A stretch of DNA of 64,000 nt, taken from assembly GCA_963834705.1 (NCBI GenBank), contig CAWICV010000001.1, forward strand, positions 372,001 to 436,000, written 5' to 3'. Positions within the stretch are counted from its first letter, which is position 1, and each line of letters begins with the position of its first letter. The notes under the pieces were generated by a model. The model was not told the origin of the DNA, searched no databases, and was given only the letters and a program-made list of their open reading frames with translations. This DNA is from RYN-230 sp963834705. GTDB lineage: Bacteria; Actinomycetota; Actinomycetes; Streptosporangiales; Streptosporangiaceae. This document shows positions 55,799-64,000 of this stretch, one piece after another. Both the position numbers and the translations under genes were made by a program.

Positions 55799-56404
55799 AT
55801 GGGTGATGGGATGACCGCGACAGGCAGCCCGGGCGGGACGGCCATGCGCGCCGACGCGCGGCGCAACCGGCAGCGGCTGATGGACGCGGCGCTGCAGGTC
55901 TACGCCGAGCGCGGCGCGGATGACGCCACGCTGGACGAGATCGCGCGCCGGGCCGGGGTCGGCATCGGCACCCTGTACCGGCACTTCCCGACCCGCCAGG
56001 CGCTGCTCGAGGCGGTCTACCGGGACCAGGTGGAAGAGCTGTGCGCGCTGGCCCGCGAGCTGGATGGCGAGGCGCCGGACAAGGCGCTGGAGCGCTGGCT
56101 GCGCGCGCTGATGGCGTTCGCCACCACCAAGAAGAACCTGTCCAGCTCGCTGATGTCCGGGCCGAACAAGTCCGAGGTGGCCACCTCGTGCAGCGCCATG
56201 GTCCGCGAGGCCGCCACCAAGCTGCTGGCCGGGGCGCAGGCCACCGGCCAGGTCCGCGGCGACGTGGACGCCGTCAACCTGCTCCGCATGTCGCACGCCC
56301 TGGCCATCGCCGCCGACCTGCCGTACTCACACCCGGACCAGGCTGAGCGGCTGATGTCCGTGCTGCTGGCCGGGCTCCGCCCGCAGCCCGCCGGTCAGGC
56401 CTGA
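55799..56404 (+). CDS. TetR-family repressor
   Basis: A 201-aa regulator: ADARRNRQRLMDAALQVYAE, RGADDATLDEIARRAGVGIG and TLYRHFPTRQALLEAVYRDQ form the HTH, and the C-terminal domain is alpha-helical (SETBP/TetR_C_33-like). ATG 55799 or 55811 are both possible. It very probably represses the divergent DHA2 transporter through the palindromes at 55738-55780. It ends in QA followed by a TGA that lies in a palindromic 19-bp tandem duplication shared with the next gene. Confidence 0.9.
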   Translation: MGDGMTATGSPGGTAMRADARRNRQRLMDAALQVYAERGADDATLDEIARRAGVGIGTLYRHFPTRQALLEAVYRDQVEELCALARELDGEAPDKALERWLRALMAFATTKKNLSSSLMSGPNKSEVATSCSAMVREAATKLLAGAQATGQVRGDVDAVNLLRMSHALAIAADLPYSHPDQAERLMSVLLAGLRPQPAGQA

Positions 56405-56426
56405 TCCTGCCGGTCAGGCCTGATCC
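56391..56426. repeat. 19-bp tandem duplication spanning both stop codons
   Basis: CCGGTCAGGCCTGATCC is at 56391-56407 and again at 56410-56426. Each copy contains the palindrome TCAGGCCTGA; the first gives the TetR stop and the second, on the other strand, the Lrp stop. Confidence 0.85.
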
Positions 56427-56935
56427 GCGATCTCCGGGTCGTCCTCGTCGGCGTCCGCGTCCTGGCCCGCGGCCACGTCCAGCGCGGCCCGGCTGTCCAG
56501 TTCCGGCGGCCGGTTCTCGTATGGCGTGCTGAGCACGATCGTGGTCCGGGTGGACACCCCGGCCGCCGCCCGGATCTGCTGCAGCAGGTCCTCCAGTTCG
56601 GTCGGGGAGGCGACGCGGACCTTGAGGATGTAGTTCTCGTCGCCGGCCACGCTGTGGCACGCCTCGATGGCGGGCAGGTGGGCCAGCCGTTCCGGGGCAT
56701 CATCCGGCGCCGCGGGGTCGAACGGCTTGATCGAGATGAACGCGGTCAGTGGCAGCCCGGCGCCCGCGGGGTCGATCAGCGCGGCATATCCCTTGATCAC
56801 CCCGCGCCGCTCCAGCCGCCGCACCCGCTGATGCGTCGCGGACACGGACAGCCCGGTCTGCCGGGACAGCTCGGTGAAGCTGATCCGGCCATCGCGGCAG
56901 AGCAGCGTGATGATCCTCCGGTCGATGTCTTCCAC
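56414..56935 (-). CDS. Lrp/AsnC-family regulator
   Basis: A 173-aa protein: N-terminal HTH (IDRRIITLLCRDGRISFTEL, SRQTGLSVSATHQRVRRLER) and a RAM ligand-binding domain (FISIKPFD, AIEACHSVAGDENYILKVRV and TRTTIVLSTPYENRPP). Lrp proteins form octamers and respond to amino acids. It starts at a GTG and stands between the TetR and MsiK genes. The acidic C-terminal tail is an actinomycete feature. Confidence 0.92.
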   Translation of the reverse strand: MEDIDRRIITLLCRDGRISFTELSRQTGLSVSATHQRVRRLERRGVIKGYAALIDPAGAGLPLTAFISIKPFDPAAPDDAPERLAHLPAIEACHSVAGDENYILKVRVASPTELEDLLQQIRAAAGVSTRTTIVLSTPYENRPPELDSRAALDVAAGQDADADEDDPEIADQA

Positions 56936-57123
56936 CCCGTCACGGTAGTCCGCAACCGGCCGTCGCCGCCCCTCCGGTCGTAACGGCCTGATAACGGGCT
57001 TTACGCTCCGGTAACAGGATGTGCGCCCGGTCTTAACTCCGGCCTGGTTAGCCGGTTACGCTGCCCGCCAGATGCGGTGCCGCAGCGGAGCGGCGCTGCC
57101 CCGGGGACCGGTGGAGCGCGCCG

Positions 57124-58344
57124 ATGGCCGAAATCGTCCTTGACCAGGTCAACAAGGTGTACCCAGGTGGCGTCAAGGGAGTAGACGAGCTGAACCTGGA
57201 AATCAAGGACGGCGAGTTCATGGTGCTGGTCGGCCCGTCCGGCTGTGGCAAGACGACCGCGCTGCGCTCCATCGCCGGCCTGGAGGAGATCACCTCGGGG
57301 ACGATCACCATCGGCGGCCGGGTAGTGAACGACCTGCCGCCCAAGGACCGGGACATCGCGATGGTGTTCCAGAACTACGCGCTCTACCCGCACATGACCG
57401 TCGAGCAGAACCTGGCGTTCGGGCTGCAGCAGCGCAAGACACCCAAGGATGAGATCAAGCGCCGGGTCACCGAGGTGGCCAAGATGCTCGGCCTGGAACA
57501 GTACCTCAAGCGCAAGCCGGCCGCGCTGTCCGGCGGCCAGCGGCAGCGGGTGGCCATGGGCCGGGCCATCGTCCGGGAGCCGCAGGCCTTCCTGATGGAC
57601 GAGCCGCTGTCCAACCTGGACGCCAAGCTCCGGGTGTCGATGCGGGCCTCGCTCACCCAGCTGCACGAGCGGCTCGGCGTGACCACCGTGTACGTGACCC
57701 ACGACCAGGTCGAGGCGATGACGCTGGGGCACCGGGTCTGCGTGCTGCGGGACGGCCAGCTGCAGCAGGTGGACACCCCGCAGACGTTGTTCGACTCCCC
57801 GGTCAACCTGTTCGTCGCCGGGTTCATCGGCTCGCCCGCGATGAACACCGTGAACGCCCAGCTGGTCCGGGACGACGGCCCGGCGGTGACGTTCGCCGGG
57901 CACAAGCTGCCGCTGCCCGCGTCGCTGATGGACAGCAAGCCTGGCCTGGACGGCTACTTCGGCCGCGAGGTGATCCTCGGCATCCGGCCGTCGGACTTCG
58001 AGGACGCGGAGCTGGCCGACACGAGCTGGGCCAAGATGTCGGTGCGCGCCGACGTGACCGAGGAGCTGGGCAGCGAGATCCACGTGATCTTCTCGATCGA
58101 CGCGCCCCCGGTCCGGCACGCCAGCATCACCGAGATCGCCGGGGCCGACGAGGACGAGGACGCCACCGCAGTCGTGCTGGCCGCCGGCAAGTCACTGTGG
58201 ACGGCCCGGGTGGCGGCGCGCAGCCACATCAAGGCCGGGCAGCCGGCCGAGCTCGCGGTGCAGACGTCCAACCTGCAGTTCTTCGACCCGGTGAGCGCGC
58301 TGTCCATCGGGCACCCGGCTGCGGACGGCGCCGCTGACAGCTAG
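57124..58344 (+). CDS. msiK: MsiK/UgpC-type sugar ABC transporter ATPase
   Basis: A 406-aa ATPase: Walker A GPSGCGKTTALRSIAGLEE, Q-loop VFQNYALYPHMTVEQNLAFG, signature LSGGQRQRVAMGRAIV, Walker B AFLMDEPLSNLDAKLR and H-loop VYVTHDQVEAMTLGHRVCVL. A C-terminal TOBE regulatory domain follows, with an acidic DEDEDA insertion. No permease or binding-protein genes adjoin it; in streptomycetes a single such ATPase (MsiK) serves many sugar importers, and the orphan context fits that role. It begins at ATG 57124. Confidence 0.9.
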   Translation: MAEIVLDQVNKVYPGGVKGVDELNLEIKDGEFMVLVGPSGCGKTTALRSIAGLEEITSGTITIGGRVVNDLPPKDRDIAMVFQNYALYPHMTVEQNLAFGLQQRKTPKDEIKRRVTEVAKMLGLEQYLKRKPAALSGGQRQRVAMGRAIVREPQAFLMDEPLSNLDAKLRVSMRASLTQLHERLGVTTVYVTHDQVEAMTLGHRVCVLRDGQLQQVDTPQTLFDSPVNLFVAGFIGSPAMNTVNAQLVRDDGPAVTFAGHKLPLPASLMDSKPGLDGYFGREVILGIRPSDFEDAELADTSWAKMSVRADVTEELGSEIHVIFSIDAPPVRHASITEIAGADEDEDATAVVLAAGKSLWTARVAARSHIKAGQPAELAVQTSNLQFFDPVSALSIGHPAADGAADS

Positions 58345-58486
58345 GTCCTGGACAGCCAGCCCACCACCAGCTCGCGATCACCCGCTGGCCAGAGTTCAGC
58401 TGCGGTGAAGCTGTCTCCCCTTTCAGGGGGGCTACGTCTCCCTGTTTGGGGTGCACCCTGTCCCCATCTAGACAGGAGTGCCCGTC

Positions 58487-58534
58487 ATGCTTCACTCTTG
58501 GTGTACCTCAGCTCACTCATGCGAACGGCGATGA
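58487..58534 (+). CDS. 15-codon upstream ORF coupled to the phosphatase
   Basis: ACAGGAG precedes an ATG by 8 bases; the frame encodes MLHSWCTSAHSCERR and stops at TGA, which overlaps the phosphatase ATG (58531) as ATGA. A preceding inverted repeat (CCTGTC/GACAGG) could hide the ribosome binding site. It looks like a translated leader. Confidence 0.5.
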   Translation: MLHSWCTSAHSCERR

Positions 58535-59424
58535 CCCCAGAGATCGTTAGTTCCCCAGCACCATTGGAGCCCGGCGGCGACGCCGGGATAGATCGGGCCG
58601 GCGCCGACCGCGCCGCGGCCCGGTCCGCGTTCGCGGCCGCGTCCGGGCCGTTCACGCTCCGCCCGCGAAACACCGAGCGGGCCCCCGGCGACCCGACCGC
58701 ACTGGCCGCCGCATTACTGCAGGAGCGGCACGTCACGCTGGAACTGCAGCGTGCCATCCTGCCGCTGCACGAAGCCCCGTTCGGCCTGCCCGGCCTGCGC
58801 GCGGTGGTGCGCTACCTGCCCGCGTCGGCAGACAGCCGGGTCGGCGGCGACTGGTACATCACCGCTGAGATGCCGGGCGGCAGCGTGCTGCTCGCCATCG
58901 GCGACGTGGCCGGGCACGGGCTGGACGCCGCGGCCGGGATGGCCCGGCTGCGCGGCGCGCTGGCCGGGCTGGCCATCACCGGCGCGTCGCCCGAGCGCCT
59001 CGTCGGCTGGCTGAACGACCTGGTCCATCACGTGGCGCCGGAACATACCGCTTCGGTCATGGCCGGCTACTTCGACCCGGCCAGCCGGGACCTGACCTGG
59101 GCCCAGGCCGGCCATCCGCCCCCGCTGCTGGTCCGCGGCAGCTGCGCCCGCCCGCTCGGCCAGCCGGCCGGGATCCTGCTCGGCGCGGGCCGCCGCGGGT
59201 ACGAGGCGATGACGGTACGGCTGGAACCGGACGACATCGTGCTGCTGTACAGCGACGGGCTGGTGGAGCGGCGGAACCGGTCGCTGGACGAAGGGCTCAG
59301 CATGCTGGCCCGGGCCGCGGCGGGCAACTCCGACCCGGAACGGCTCATCGCGGCCGTGCTGGACGCGCTCAGCCCGGCCGACTCGGAAGACGACACCTGC
59401 CTGGTGGCGCTCAGGGTGCTGTAG
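58531..59424 (+). CDS. SpoIIE-type PP2C serine phosphatase
   Basis: A 297-aa protein. An Ala-rich N-terminal region (about 1-70) is followed by LLQERHVTLELQRAILPLHE and the PP2C core: SRVGGDWYITAEMPGGSVLL, AIGDVAGHGLDAAAGMARLR, VMAGYFDPASRDLTWAQAGH, PPPLLVRG, and LLYSDGLVERRNRSLDEGLS, giving the metal-binding aspartates. Such proteins dephosphorylate anti-sigma-factor antagonists. It has no sensory domain of its own. The ATG at 58531 is coupled to the 15-codon uORF; ATG 58519 is an alternative in the same frame. It overlaps the convergent exonuclease gene by 14 bp. Confidence 0.88.
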   Translation: MTPEIVSSPAPLEPGGDAGIDRAGADRAAARSAFAAASGPFTLRPRNTERAPGDPTALAAALLQERHVTLELQRAILPLHEAPFGLPGLRAVVRYLPASADSRVGGDWYITAEMPGGSVLLAIGDVAGHGLDAAAGMARLRGALAGLAITGASPERLVGWLNDLVHHVAPEHTASVMAGYFDPASRDLTWAQAGHPPPLLVRGSCARPLGQPAGILLGAGRRGYEAMTVRLEPDDIVLLYSDGLVERRNRSLDEGLSMLARAAAGNSDPERLIAAVLDALSPADSEDDTCLVALRVL

Positions 59425-60346
59425 CTATCGCCGCCGCGTCGGCCAGCGAACTGCACGCCCGGCGCAGCGAAGAGCCCAGATCCCAGCGCTGGTCGAGCGC
59501 GTCCAGCCGCGCTGGGTCGGCCGGTGCGGCGGGCAGCGCACCGGACACCTCAGGCACCGGCGCGTCCGGCGCGACCCGGACCACCGGCATCGCGACGGCC
59601 AGGTAGTCCCGCGCGGCCGCGACCTTGGCCCGGCTGCCTTTGGGGAACCCGCCGTGCCCCCGGTCCAGCGCGTCGATGATCGCGTCGATGCTGCCGAACG
59701 CCTGGATCAGCGCCGCGGCCGTCTTCTCCCCCACCCCGGCCACTCCGGGCAGGCCGTCGCTGGGGTCGCCGCGCAGCACGGCGAAGTCGGCATAGGCCCG
59801 CCCTGGGATGCCGTACCGCTGGGTCACCGCGGCCTCGTCCAGCACGTCCAGCTTGGTCAGGCCGCGGGCGGTGTACACGATCCGGACCGGCCGCCGGTCG
59901 TCCACCAGCTGGAACAGGTCACGGTCGCCGGTGACCACGTCAACCGGGCCGGCCGACCGCGCCGTGAGCGTGCCGATCACGTCGTCTGCCTCGAAGCCGG
60001 CCGCGGCCGCGGTGGCGATGCCCATCGCGTCCAGCACCTGCCCGATCACCGGGATCTGCGGGGTGAGCGCGGGCGGCTCCTCCTCGGTGCCGTCCGGGCG
60101 GGCCCGGTGGGCCTTGTAGGACGGGATGGCGGCGACCCGGAAGGCGGGCCGCCAGTCCGCGTCCAGGCAGGCCACCAGCGTGCCAGGCGGCCGCGCCCGG
60201 ACCAGCCGGGCGATCATGTCCAGCAGGCCGCGGACCGCGTTCACCGGCGTCCCGTCCGGGGCGGTCAGCGTGTCCGGCACGCCGTAGAACGCGCGGTAGT
60301 ACAGCGACGCGGTGTCGAGCAGCATGAGCGAGCCCACGTTGGCCAT
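59411..60346 (-). CDS. 5'-3' exonuclease (PolA N-terminal-like)
   Basis: A 311-aa stand-alone FEN/PIN-like nuclease. MLLDTASLYYRAFYGVPDTL is the first metal site, IPSYKAHRA is the conserved Tyr/Lys/Arg helix, GFEADDVIGTL and VVTGDRDLFQLVDD provide acidic ligands, and GLPGVAGVGEKTAAALIQAF is the helix-hairpin-helix. It hydrolyses 5' flaps or RNA primers. ATG 60346 is preferred; the frame upstream is shadow of the permease gene. It diverges from the permease gene by 52 bp. Confidence 0.93.
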   Translation of the reverse strand: MANVGSLMLLDTASLYYRAFYGVPDTLTAPDGTPVNAVRGLLDMIARLVRARPPGTLVACLDADWRPAFRVAAIPSYKAHRARPDGTEEEPPALTPQIPVIGQVLDAMGIATAAAAGFEADDVIGTLTARSAGPVDVVTGDRDLFQLVDDRRPVRIVYTARGLTKLDVLDEAAVTQRYGIPGRAYADFAVLRGDPSDGLPGVAGVGEKTAAALIQAFGSIDAIIDALDRGHGGFPKGSRAKVAAARDYLAVAMPVVRVAPDAPVPEVSGALPAAPADPARLDALDQRWDLGSSLRRACSSLADAAAIATAP

Positions 60347-60398
60347 CTTGCCAGGCTGCGCACGGCATCGCCCGCAGGTGGTGGGTATCGTCCCTGGG

Positions 60399-61646
60399 AT
60401 GCTCCATGGTCCCGCTGCGGAGGCAGTGTCCGGCGTGCTGCTGGCCGCGGTGCTGCTCACCGCGATCATCCGGCCCAGCCGGCTGCCCGAGTCGGCGGTG
60501 GCCGGGCCCGCGGCGCTGATCGTGGTGGTCACCGGGGCGCTGCCGCTGCCCCAGGCGGGCGACGCGGCCCGGCGGCTGCTGCCGGTGCTCGGCTTTCTCG
60601 GTGCGGTCCTGGTGCTGGGCCACCTCTGCCAGCAGGAGGGGCTGTTCAGCGCGGCCGCGGCCCGGCTGGCCCGGGCCAGCCGGGGCGCCCCGGTGCGGCT
60701 GCTCCGCGGCGTGTTCGGGCTCGCCTCGGTGACCACCGCGGTGCTCAGCCTGGACACCACGGTGGTGCTGCTCACCCCGGTCGTGCACGACACCGCGGCC
60801 CGGCTCCGGGTGCGGCTCAAGCCCCCGGTCTACGCCTGCACCCACCTGGCCAACTCCGCGTCGCTGCTGCTCCCGGTGTCCAACCTGACCAACCTGCTGG
60901 CGTTCACGGTGGCCGGGCTGACCCTGATCCGGTTCGGCGCGCTGATGGCGCTGCCCTGGCTGGCCGCGATCGCGGTGGAGTACCTGACGTTCCGCTGGTT
61001 CTTCGCCGCCGACCTGGCCGTGGCGGGGCAGCCGGTGTGCCGCCCGGCGGCCCCGCTGCCCCGGTTCGCGCTGCTCACCGTGACCGCCACGCTGGCCGGC
61101 TTCGTGGTCACCTCGCTGGCCGGCCTGAACCCGGCCTGGGCCGCGTTCGGCGGTGCCTGCCTGCTGGCCGTCCGCGGCCTGGCCCGGCGCACCGAGACCC
61201 CGGCCGGCCTGGCCCGGGCCATCGGCATCCCGTTCCTGCTGTTCGTGCTGGGCCTGGGCATCGTGGTGGCGGCCGTGGTGCGCAACGGGCTGGGCGCCGC
61301 CATCACGCACGTCATCCCGGCCGGATCGTCGCTGCCCACCCTGCTGGCCATCGCCGGCCTGGCCGCCGTGCTGGCCAACCTGGTGAACAACCTGCCCGCC
61401 GTCCTGGTCCTGCTGTCCGTGCTGGGCACCGCCGGGCCCGGGCCGGTGCTGGCCGCGCTGATCGGGGTCAACATCGGCCCCAACCTCAGCTACGCCGGCT
61501 CGCTGGCCACGCTGCTCTGGCGGCGGCTGCTGGCCGACCGGGACCAGGACGTAGGGCTGGCCGAGTTCACCCGGCTCGGCCTGCTCACCGTGCCCCCCGG
61601 GCTGGCCCTGGCCACGCTGGCGCTATGGGCCGCGCTGCGGATCTGA
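60399..61646 (+). CDS. ArsB/NhaD/SLC13-like membrane permease
   Basis: A 415-aa protein with about eleven hydrophobic segments. The conserved halves are SLDTTVVLLTPVVHDTA and HLANSASLLLPVSNLTNLLA near the middle, mirrored by ANLVNNLPAVLVLLSV and GVNIGPNLSYAGSLATLLWR at the end, the two re-entrant Asn/Pro-rich loops of the ion-transporter superfamily. The substrate may be arsenite, sodium/proton or dicarboxylate; arsenate reductase or ArsR genes are not adjacent. ATG 60399 is preferred over 60312. Confidence 0.85.
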   Translation: MLHGPAAEAVSGVLLAAVLLTAIIRPSRLPESAVAGPAALIVVVTGALPLPQAGDAARRLLPVLGFLGAVLVLGHLCQQEGLFSAAAARLARASRGAPVRLLRGVFGLASVTTAVLSLDTTVVLLTPVVHDTAARLRVRLKPPVYACTHLANSASLLLPVSNLTNLLAFTVAGLTLIRFGALMALPWLAAIAVEYLTFRWFFAADLAVAGQPVCRPAAPLPRFALLTVTATLAGFVVTSLAGLNPAWAAFGGACLLAVRGLARRTETPAGLARAIGIPFLLFVLGLGIVVAAVVRNGLGAAITHVIPAGSSLPTLLAIAGLAAVLANLVNNLPAVLVLLSVLGTAGPGPVLAALIGVNIGPNLSYAGSLATLLWRRLLADRDQDVGLAEFTRLGLLTVPPGLALATLALWAALRI

Positions 61647-61776
61647 CCGCGGGCGGGCGGACTCCTCCTCGCCCAGGCCGCCCGCGCCGGGCCGCGGGTA
61701 TACCCGCGGCCCGCGCACAGCCACGGACCACCCGGCCGCGCCGCCTGAGCGCGGCCCGCGCGGGACACTATGCAGC

Positions 61777-62229
61777 ATGACTGTGCTCGTCTGGATCACC
61801 GAGGACAGCTGGGCGGCGTGCGTGGACGCGGTGCGGTCGCTGGCACCGGCCGGCCAGGAAGTGACGCTGCTGTACGTGACGGACACCGCGGCGCTGGAGG
61901 CGGCGCATGGCGCGTTCACCGCGCTGCTCGGCCGGTCCCGGGTTGACCCGGGCGCTCAACTGGAGGCGATGGCCGAGGACGCGGCCGGGCAGGTGCTGGC
62001 GGCCGCGGCCGAGCGGCTCGGCCGGCCCGCCCGGCAACTGCGGCTGCGCGGCCGGCCCGAGCACCAGGTGATCGGCGCGGCCCACGGGGCGGACCTGCTA
62101 GTGCTGGCTCGCGAGGGCGCCGCGGCTGGCCCGAAGAGCCTGGGCAAGGCGGCCCGCTTCGTGGTGGATCACGCCGCCTGCCCGGTGCTGCTGATCTGGC
62201 CGGGCCCGGTGCGTTACCCGTTGGAGTAG
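61777..62229 (+). CDS. Universal stress protein (UspA-like)
   Basis: A 150-aa single-domain USP. MTVLVWITEDSWAACVDAVR begins the fold and LYVTDTAALEA follows; the C-terminal ADLLVLAREGAAAGPKSLGK plus ARFVVDHAACPVLLIWPG is the ATP-binding-type GxxxxGxxxxxV-like region, though the loop is altered. It follows a 130-bp GC-rich gap after the permease and overlaps the convergent PPOX gene by 16 bp. No distinct promoter is visible. Confidence 0.82.
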   Translation: MTVLVWITEDSWAACVDAVRSLAPAGQEVTLLYVTDTAALEAAHGAFTALLGRSRVDPGAQLEAMAEDAAGQVLAAAAERLGRPARQLRLRGRPEHQVIGAAHGADLLVLAREGAAAGPKSLGKAARFVVDHAACPVLLIWPGPVRYPLE

Positions 62230-62651
62230 ACCCGGACTGGCTGGATAAGGACCGCGGCCCGGCGTTCCCCGGCCATCACCCGGTCGTAGGTGCCCCAGTC
62301 GTCGTGAGTGCCGCCCGCCGCGCGGAACACCGCGCGGAGCAGCAGCCGGATCGCGTCCGCGTCGAAGCCTTCCGCCGGGTCGTCCGGCCCAATCAGCTCG
62401 GCGTCCCCCTCAACGGTGGCCCACTCCCAGCCCGCCCGGATGCTTGCCGTCACCCGGGGCCGGGCGCGGAGGTTGACCAGCTTGCGGGAATCGCCCCGGG
62501 TGGTGAAACCCACCACCTGGTGGCTGCGGTGGTCGAGCACTCCGGTGTTGACCAGCGACGCCTGGATGGTGTGGTCGGCGCGCAGCGTGGACACCACGCT
62601 GAGGCCGTGCTCGGCGGCGACCAGCCGGGCATAGTCCGTAAGGTCAGTCAT
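62214..62651 (-). CDS. PPOX-class, probably F420-dependent, oxidoreductase
   Basis: A 145-aa split beta-barrel protein. AAEHGLSVVSTLRADHTIQA, SLVNTGVLDHRSHQVVGFTT and RGDSRKLVNLRARPRVTASI, WEWATVEGDAELIG follow the pattern of F420H2-dependent reductases and related FMN proteins of actinobacteria. It reduces small molecules or is a biliverdin-type reductase. Located next to helY, with ATG 62651. Confidence 0.85.
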   Translation of the reverse strand: MTDLTDYARLVAAEHGLSVVSTLRADHTIQASLVNTGVLDHRSHQVVGFTTRGDSRKLVNLRARPRVTASIRAGWEWATVEGDAELIGPDDPAEGFDADAIRLLLRAVFRAAGGTHDDWGTYDRVMAGERRAAVLIQPVRVYSNG

Positions 62652-62660
62652 GCCCGATGA

Positions 62661-64000
62661 TTACCCCACCGAGGAGTAGGCGACCACGCCGCGGCGCAAC
62701 GCATCCGCGGCGGCGTGCGCGGTGGACGCCAGCGGGCTGCCCGGGCCGGCCGCCACCGCGATCTGCCCGAGCAGGTCGATGAGCTGCTTGACGGCGCGGA
62801 CGAAGTCGCCCGGGGTCAGTGTGTCCAGCACCTGCTCCAGCGGCTGGCCGCGCGCCCAGGCGTGCGCGGCCCAGGCGAAGCCGGGCTCGGGCGGCCGCAG
62901 GAACGACAGCCGGTGATCCTTTTCCAGCTCGTCCAGCTCGCCCCAGACGGACACCATGGACGCGGCCACGTCCCGCACCGGGCCGCCCGGCATCCGGGCC
63001 GGGACGTCCTCGTCGTTCTGCCGGGACTCGAACGTCAGCACGGACACGCAGGCGGCCAGCTCGGCCGGGTCCAGGCCGTCCCACAACCCGCGGCGCAGGC
63101 ACTCCGCGGCCAGCAGGTCCAGCTCGGTGTACAGGTCGCCGAGCCGCCTGCCGTCCGGTGTGACCTGGCCGCCGGCCAGGTAGCCCAGCCGCTCCAGGAC
63201 GGCGCAGACCCGCTGGAAGGTGCGCGCGATCACGTGTGACCGGGCCGCCACGCTGGCCTCCAGGCTGGCCACCTCGCGCTCCAGCCGGGTCCGCTGCTCC
63301 GCCTCCCGGGCGTGCGCGTCCAAGTCCGGGCAGCTGTGACACGGATGCTGGCGCAGCTGCCGGCGCAGCCGGGCGATGTCCTCCTGGGCCCGCGGCGATG
63401 GCTCCGGGGTGCGCCGGGGGATGTCCCGGCCGGCCAGCTTGTTGCGCAGGCTGGCGGCCAGGTCCCGGCGGTGCTGCGGGGACCGGGCCGAGAAGCTGTT
63501 CGGTATCCGCAGCCGGTCGATCGGGCTGACCGGGGTCGGGAAATCGGCCAGCGACAGCCGCTTGACCTGGCGGCCGATGGTGAGCACGAGTGGCAGCGGC
63601 GCGTTGCCATCATGCCCGGACCCGGCGCGCCCCCGCGAGTTCCCGCTCGCCAGGCCAGGGTCCAGGACCACGGCCAGGCCGGACCGGCGGCCGGCCGGCA
63701 CCAGGATGATGTCACCGCGGCGCAACTGCTCCAGGGACCGCCGGGCCTGCGCCCACCGGTCCGCCGACCGGGCCCGGGCCGCGTCCGCCTCCAGCCCGGT
63801 CAGCTCCTGGCGCAGCGCGTGGTACTCCGCGTAGTCGCCGCGGTCGCAGGCCACCCCGAGCTCGTCCAGCGTGGCCCGGCTGCGGCGCGCCTGCCGGGCG
63901 ATACCGACGACCGCGCGATCTGCCTGGAACTGGGCGAACGACGATTCGAGCAGCGCGGCCGCCTTGTCCAGGCCGGCCTGCCCGACCAGGTTGACGGCCA
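62661..64000 (-). CDS. helY: HelY-type DEAD/DEAH RNA helicase, C-terminal part (continues beyond window)
   Basis: The frame is open from the right edge to a TAA at 62661, at least 446 aa. It begins mid-protein with NLVGQAGLDKAAALLESSFA and QFQADRAVVGIARQARRSRA, the end of the Ski2-like helicase core. The rest is the actinobacterial C-terminal extension: RRGDIILVPAGRRSGLAVVL and the DSHCT domain ending VKQLIDLLGQIAVAAG. The CHSCPDLDAHAREAEQRTRL segment is a Cys-containing spacer. The motor domains lie outside the window. Ski2/Mtr4-like helicases act in RNA turnover. Confidence 0.92.
   Translation of the reverse strand, partial: AVNLVGQAGLDKAAALLESSFAQFQADRAVVGIARQARRSRATLDELGVACDRGDYAEYHALRQELTGLEADAARARSADRWAQARRSLEQLRRGDIILVPAGRRSGLAVVLDPGLASGNSRGRAGSGHDGNAPLPLVLTIGRQVKRLSLADFPTPVSPIDRLRIPNSFSARSPQHRRDLAASLRNKLAGRDIPRRTPEPSPRAQEDIARLRRQLRQHPCHSCPDLDAHAREAEQRTRLEREVASLEASVAARSHVIARTFQRVCAVLERLGYLAGGQVTPDGRRLGDLYTELDLLAAECLRRGLWDGLDPAELAACVSVLTFESRQNDEDVPARMPGGPVRDVAASMVSVWGELDELEKDHRLSFLRPPEPGFAWAAHAWARGQPLEQVLDTLTPGDFVRAVKQLIDLLGQIAVAAGPGSPLASTAHAAADALRRGVVAYSSVG

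Overview
This 64 kb window is very GC-rich and densely packed, with GTG/TTG starts and many 4-bp start/stop overlaps. RbpA (an actinobacterial RNA polymerase-binding protein), a HelY-type helicase, an MsiK-like universal sugar-ABC ATPase, an F420-type PPOX protein and an exact SigR-type promoter in front of rbpA all point to an aerobic, probably filamentous actinomycete (Streptomyces/Streptosporangium-like). The sequence alone does not give genus. It looks chromosomal: I found no rRNA, tRNA, CRISPR, insertion sequence, integrase, phage gene or replication origin.

Layout. 0-7 kb: a clipped FAH-family gene, a possible 50-aa small protein, AMP nucleosidase, a MaoC/amidohydrolase pair, a membrane-protein/methyltransferase run (DUF3817, RsmC-like, SpoU), a glycerophosphodiester phosphodiesterase, and rbpA convergent with a polyprenyl-phosphate mannosyltransferase. 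8.5-18.3 kb: acetyl-CoA synthetase, then a lysine-degradation cluster in which kdd-kamD-kamE-kal (minus) diverges from kamA (plus), followed by a deleted P450 pseudogene and an MFS transporter. KamA, KamDE, Kdd and Kal supply the beta-lysine route from lysine to crotonyl-CoA except the Kce cleavage step, which is not in this window. 18.5-24 kb: one 1825-aa biotin carboxylase/biotin carrier/carboxyltransferase polypeptide. 24-30 kb: lgt, an O-methyltransferase, a GntR-GNAT pair, a DUF1269 protein and a phytoene-desaturase-like oxidoreductase.

30.1-45.2 kb: fourteen minus-strand genes forming one uptake-and-catabolism locus. A LacI regulator is followed by a beta-hydroxyacid dehydrogenase, two paralogous lipoprotein binding proteins, a complete LIV-type ABC transporter (livHMGF), and then an amidohydrolase, a TPP enzyme, a creatininase-family hydrolase, a zinc alcohol dehydrogenase, a bicupin and a DapA-family aldolase, many of them translationally coupled. 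The substrate is not evident. 45.4-53 kb: an ArsR-like regulator with a long palindrome over its start codon diverges from a 1501-aa GH38 alpha-mannosidase; a large LuxR ATPase regulator follows. 53-64 kb: a truncated AMP-binding protein, a TetR/DHA2 efflux pair with twin palindromic operators, Lrp/AsnC, MsiK, a SpoIIE-type phosphatase preceded by a coupled 15-codon uORF, a 5'-3' exonuclease, an ArsB/SLC13-like permease, a USP, a PPOX protein and the C-terminal part of HelY.

Short repeats recur. There are 15-17-bp tandem repeats at four sites (one encodes NGPVS repeats in LivF), a 94-bp tandem duplication between kamD and kamE, and a 21-bp GC hairpin present four times, only within the lysine/MFS region, once in frame inside kdd.
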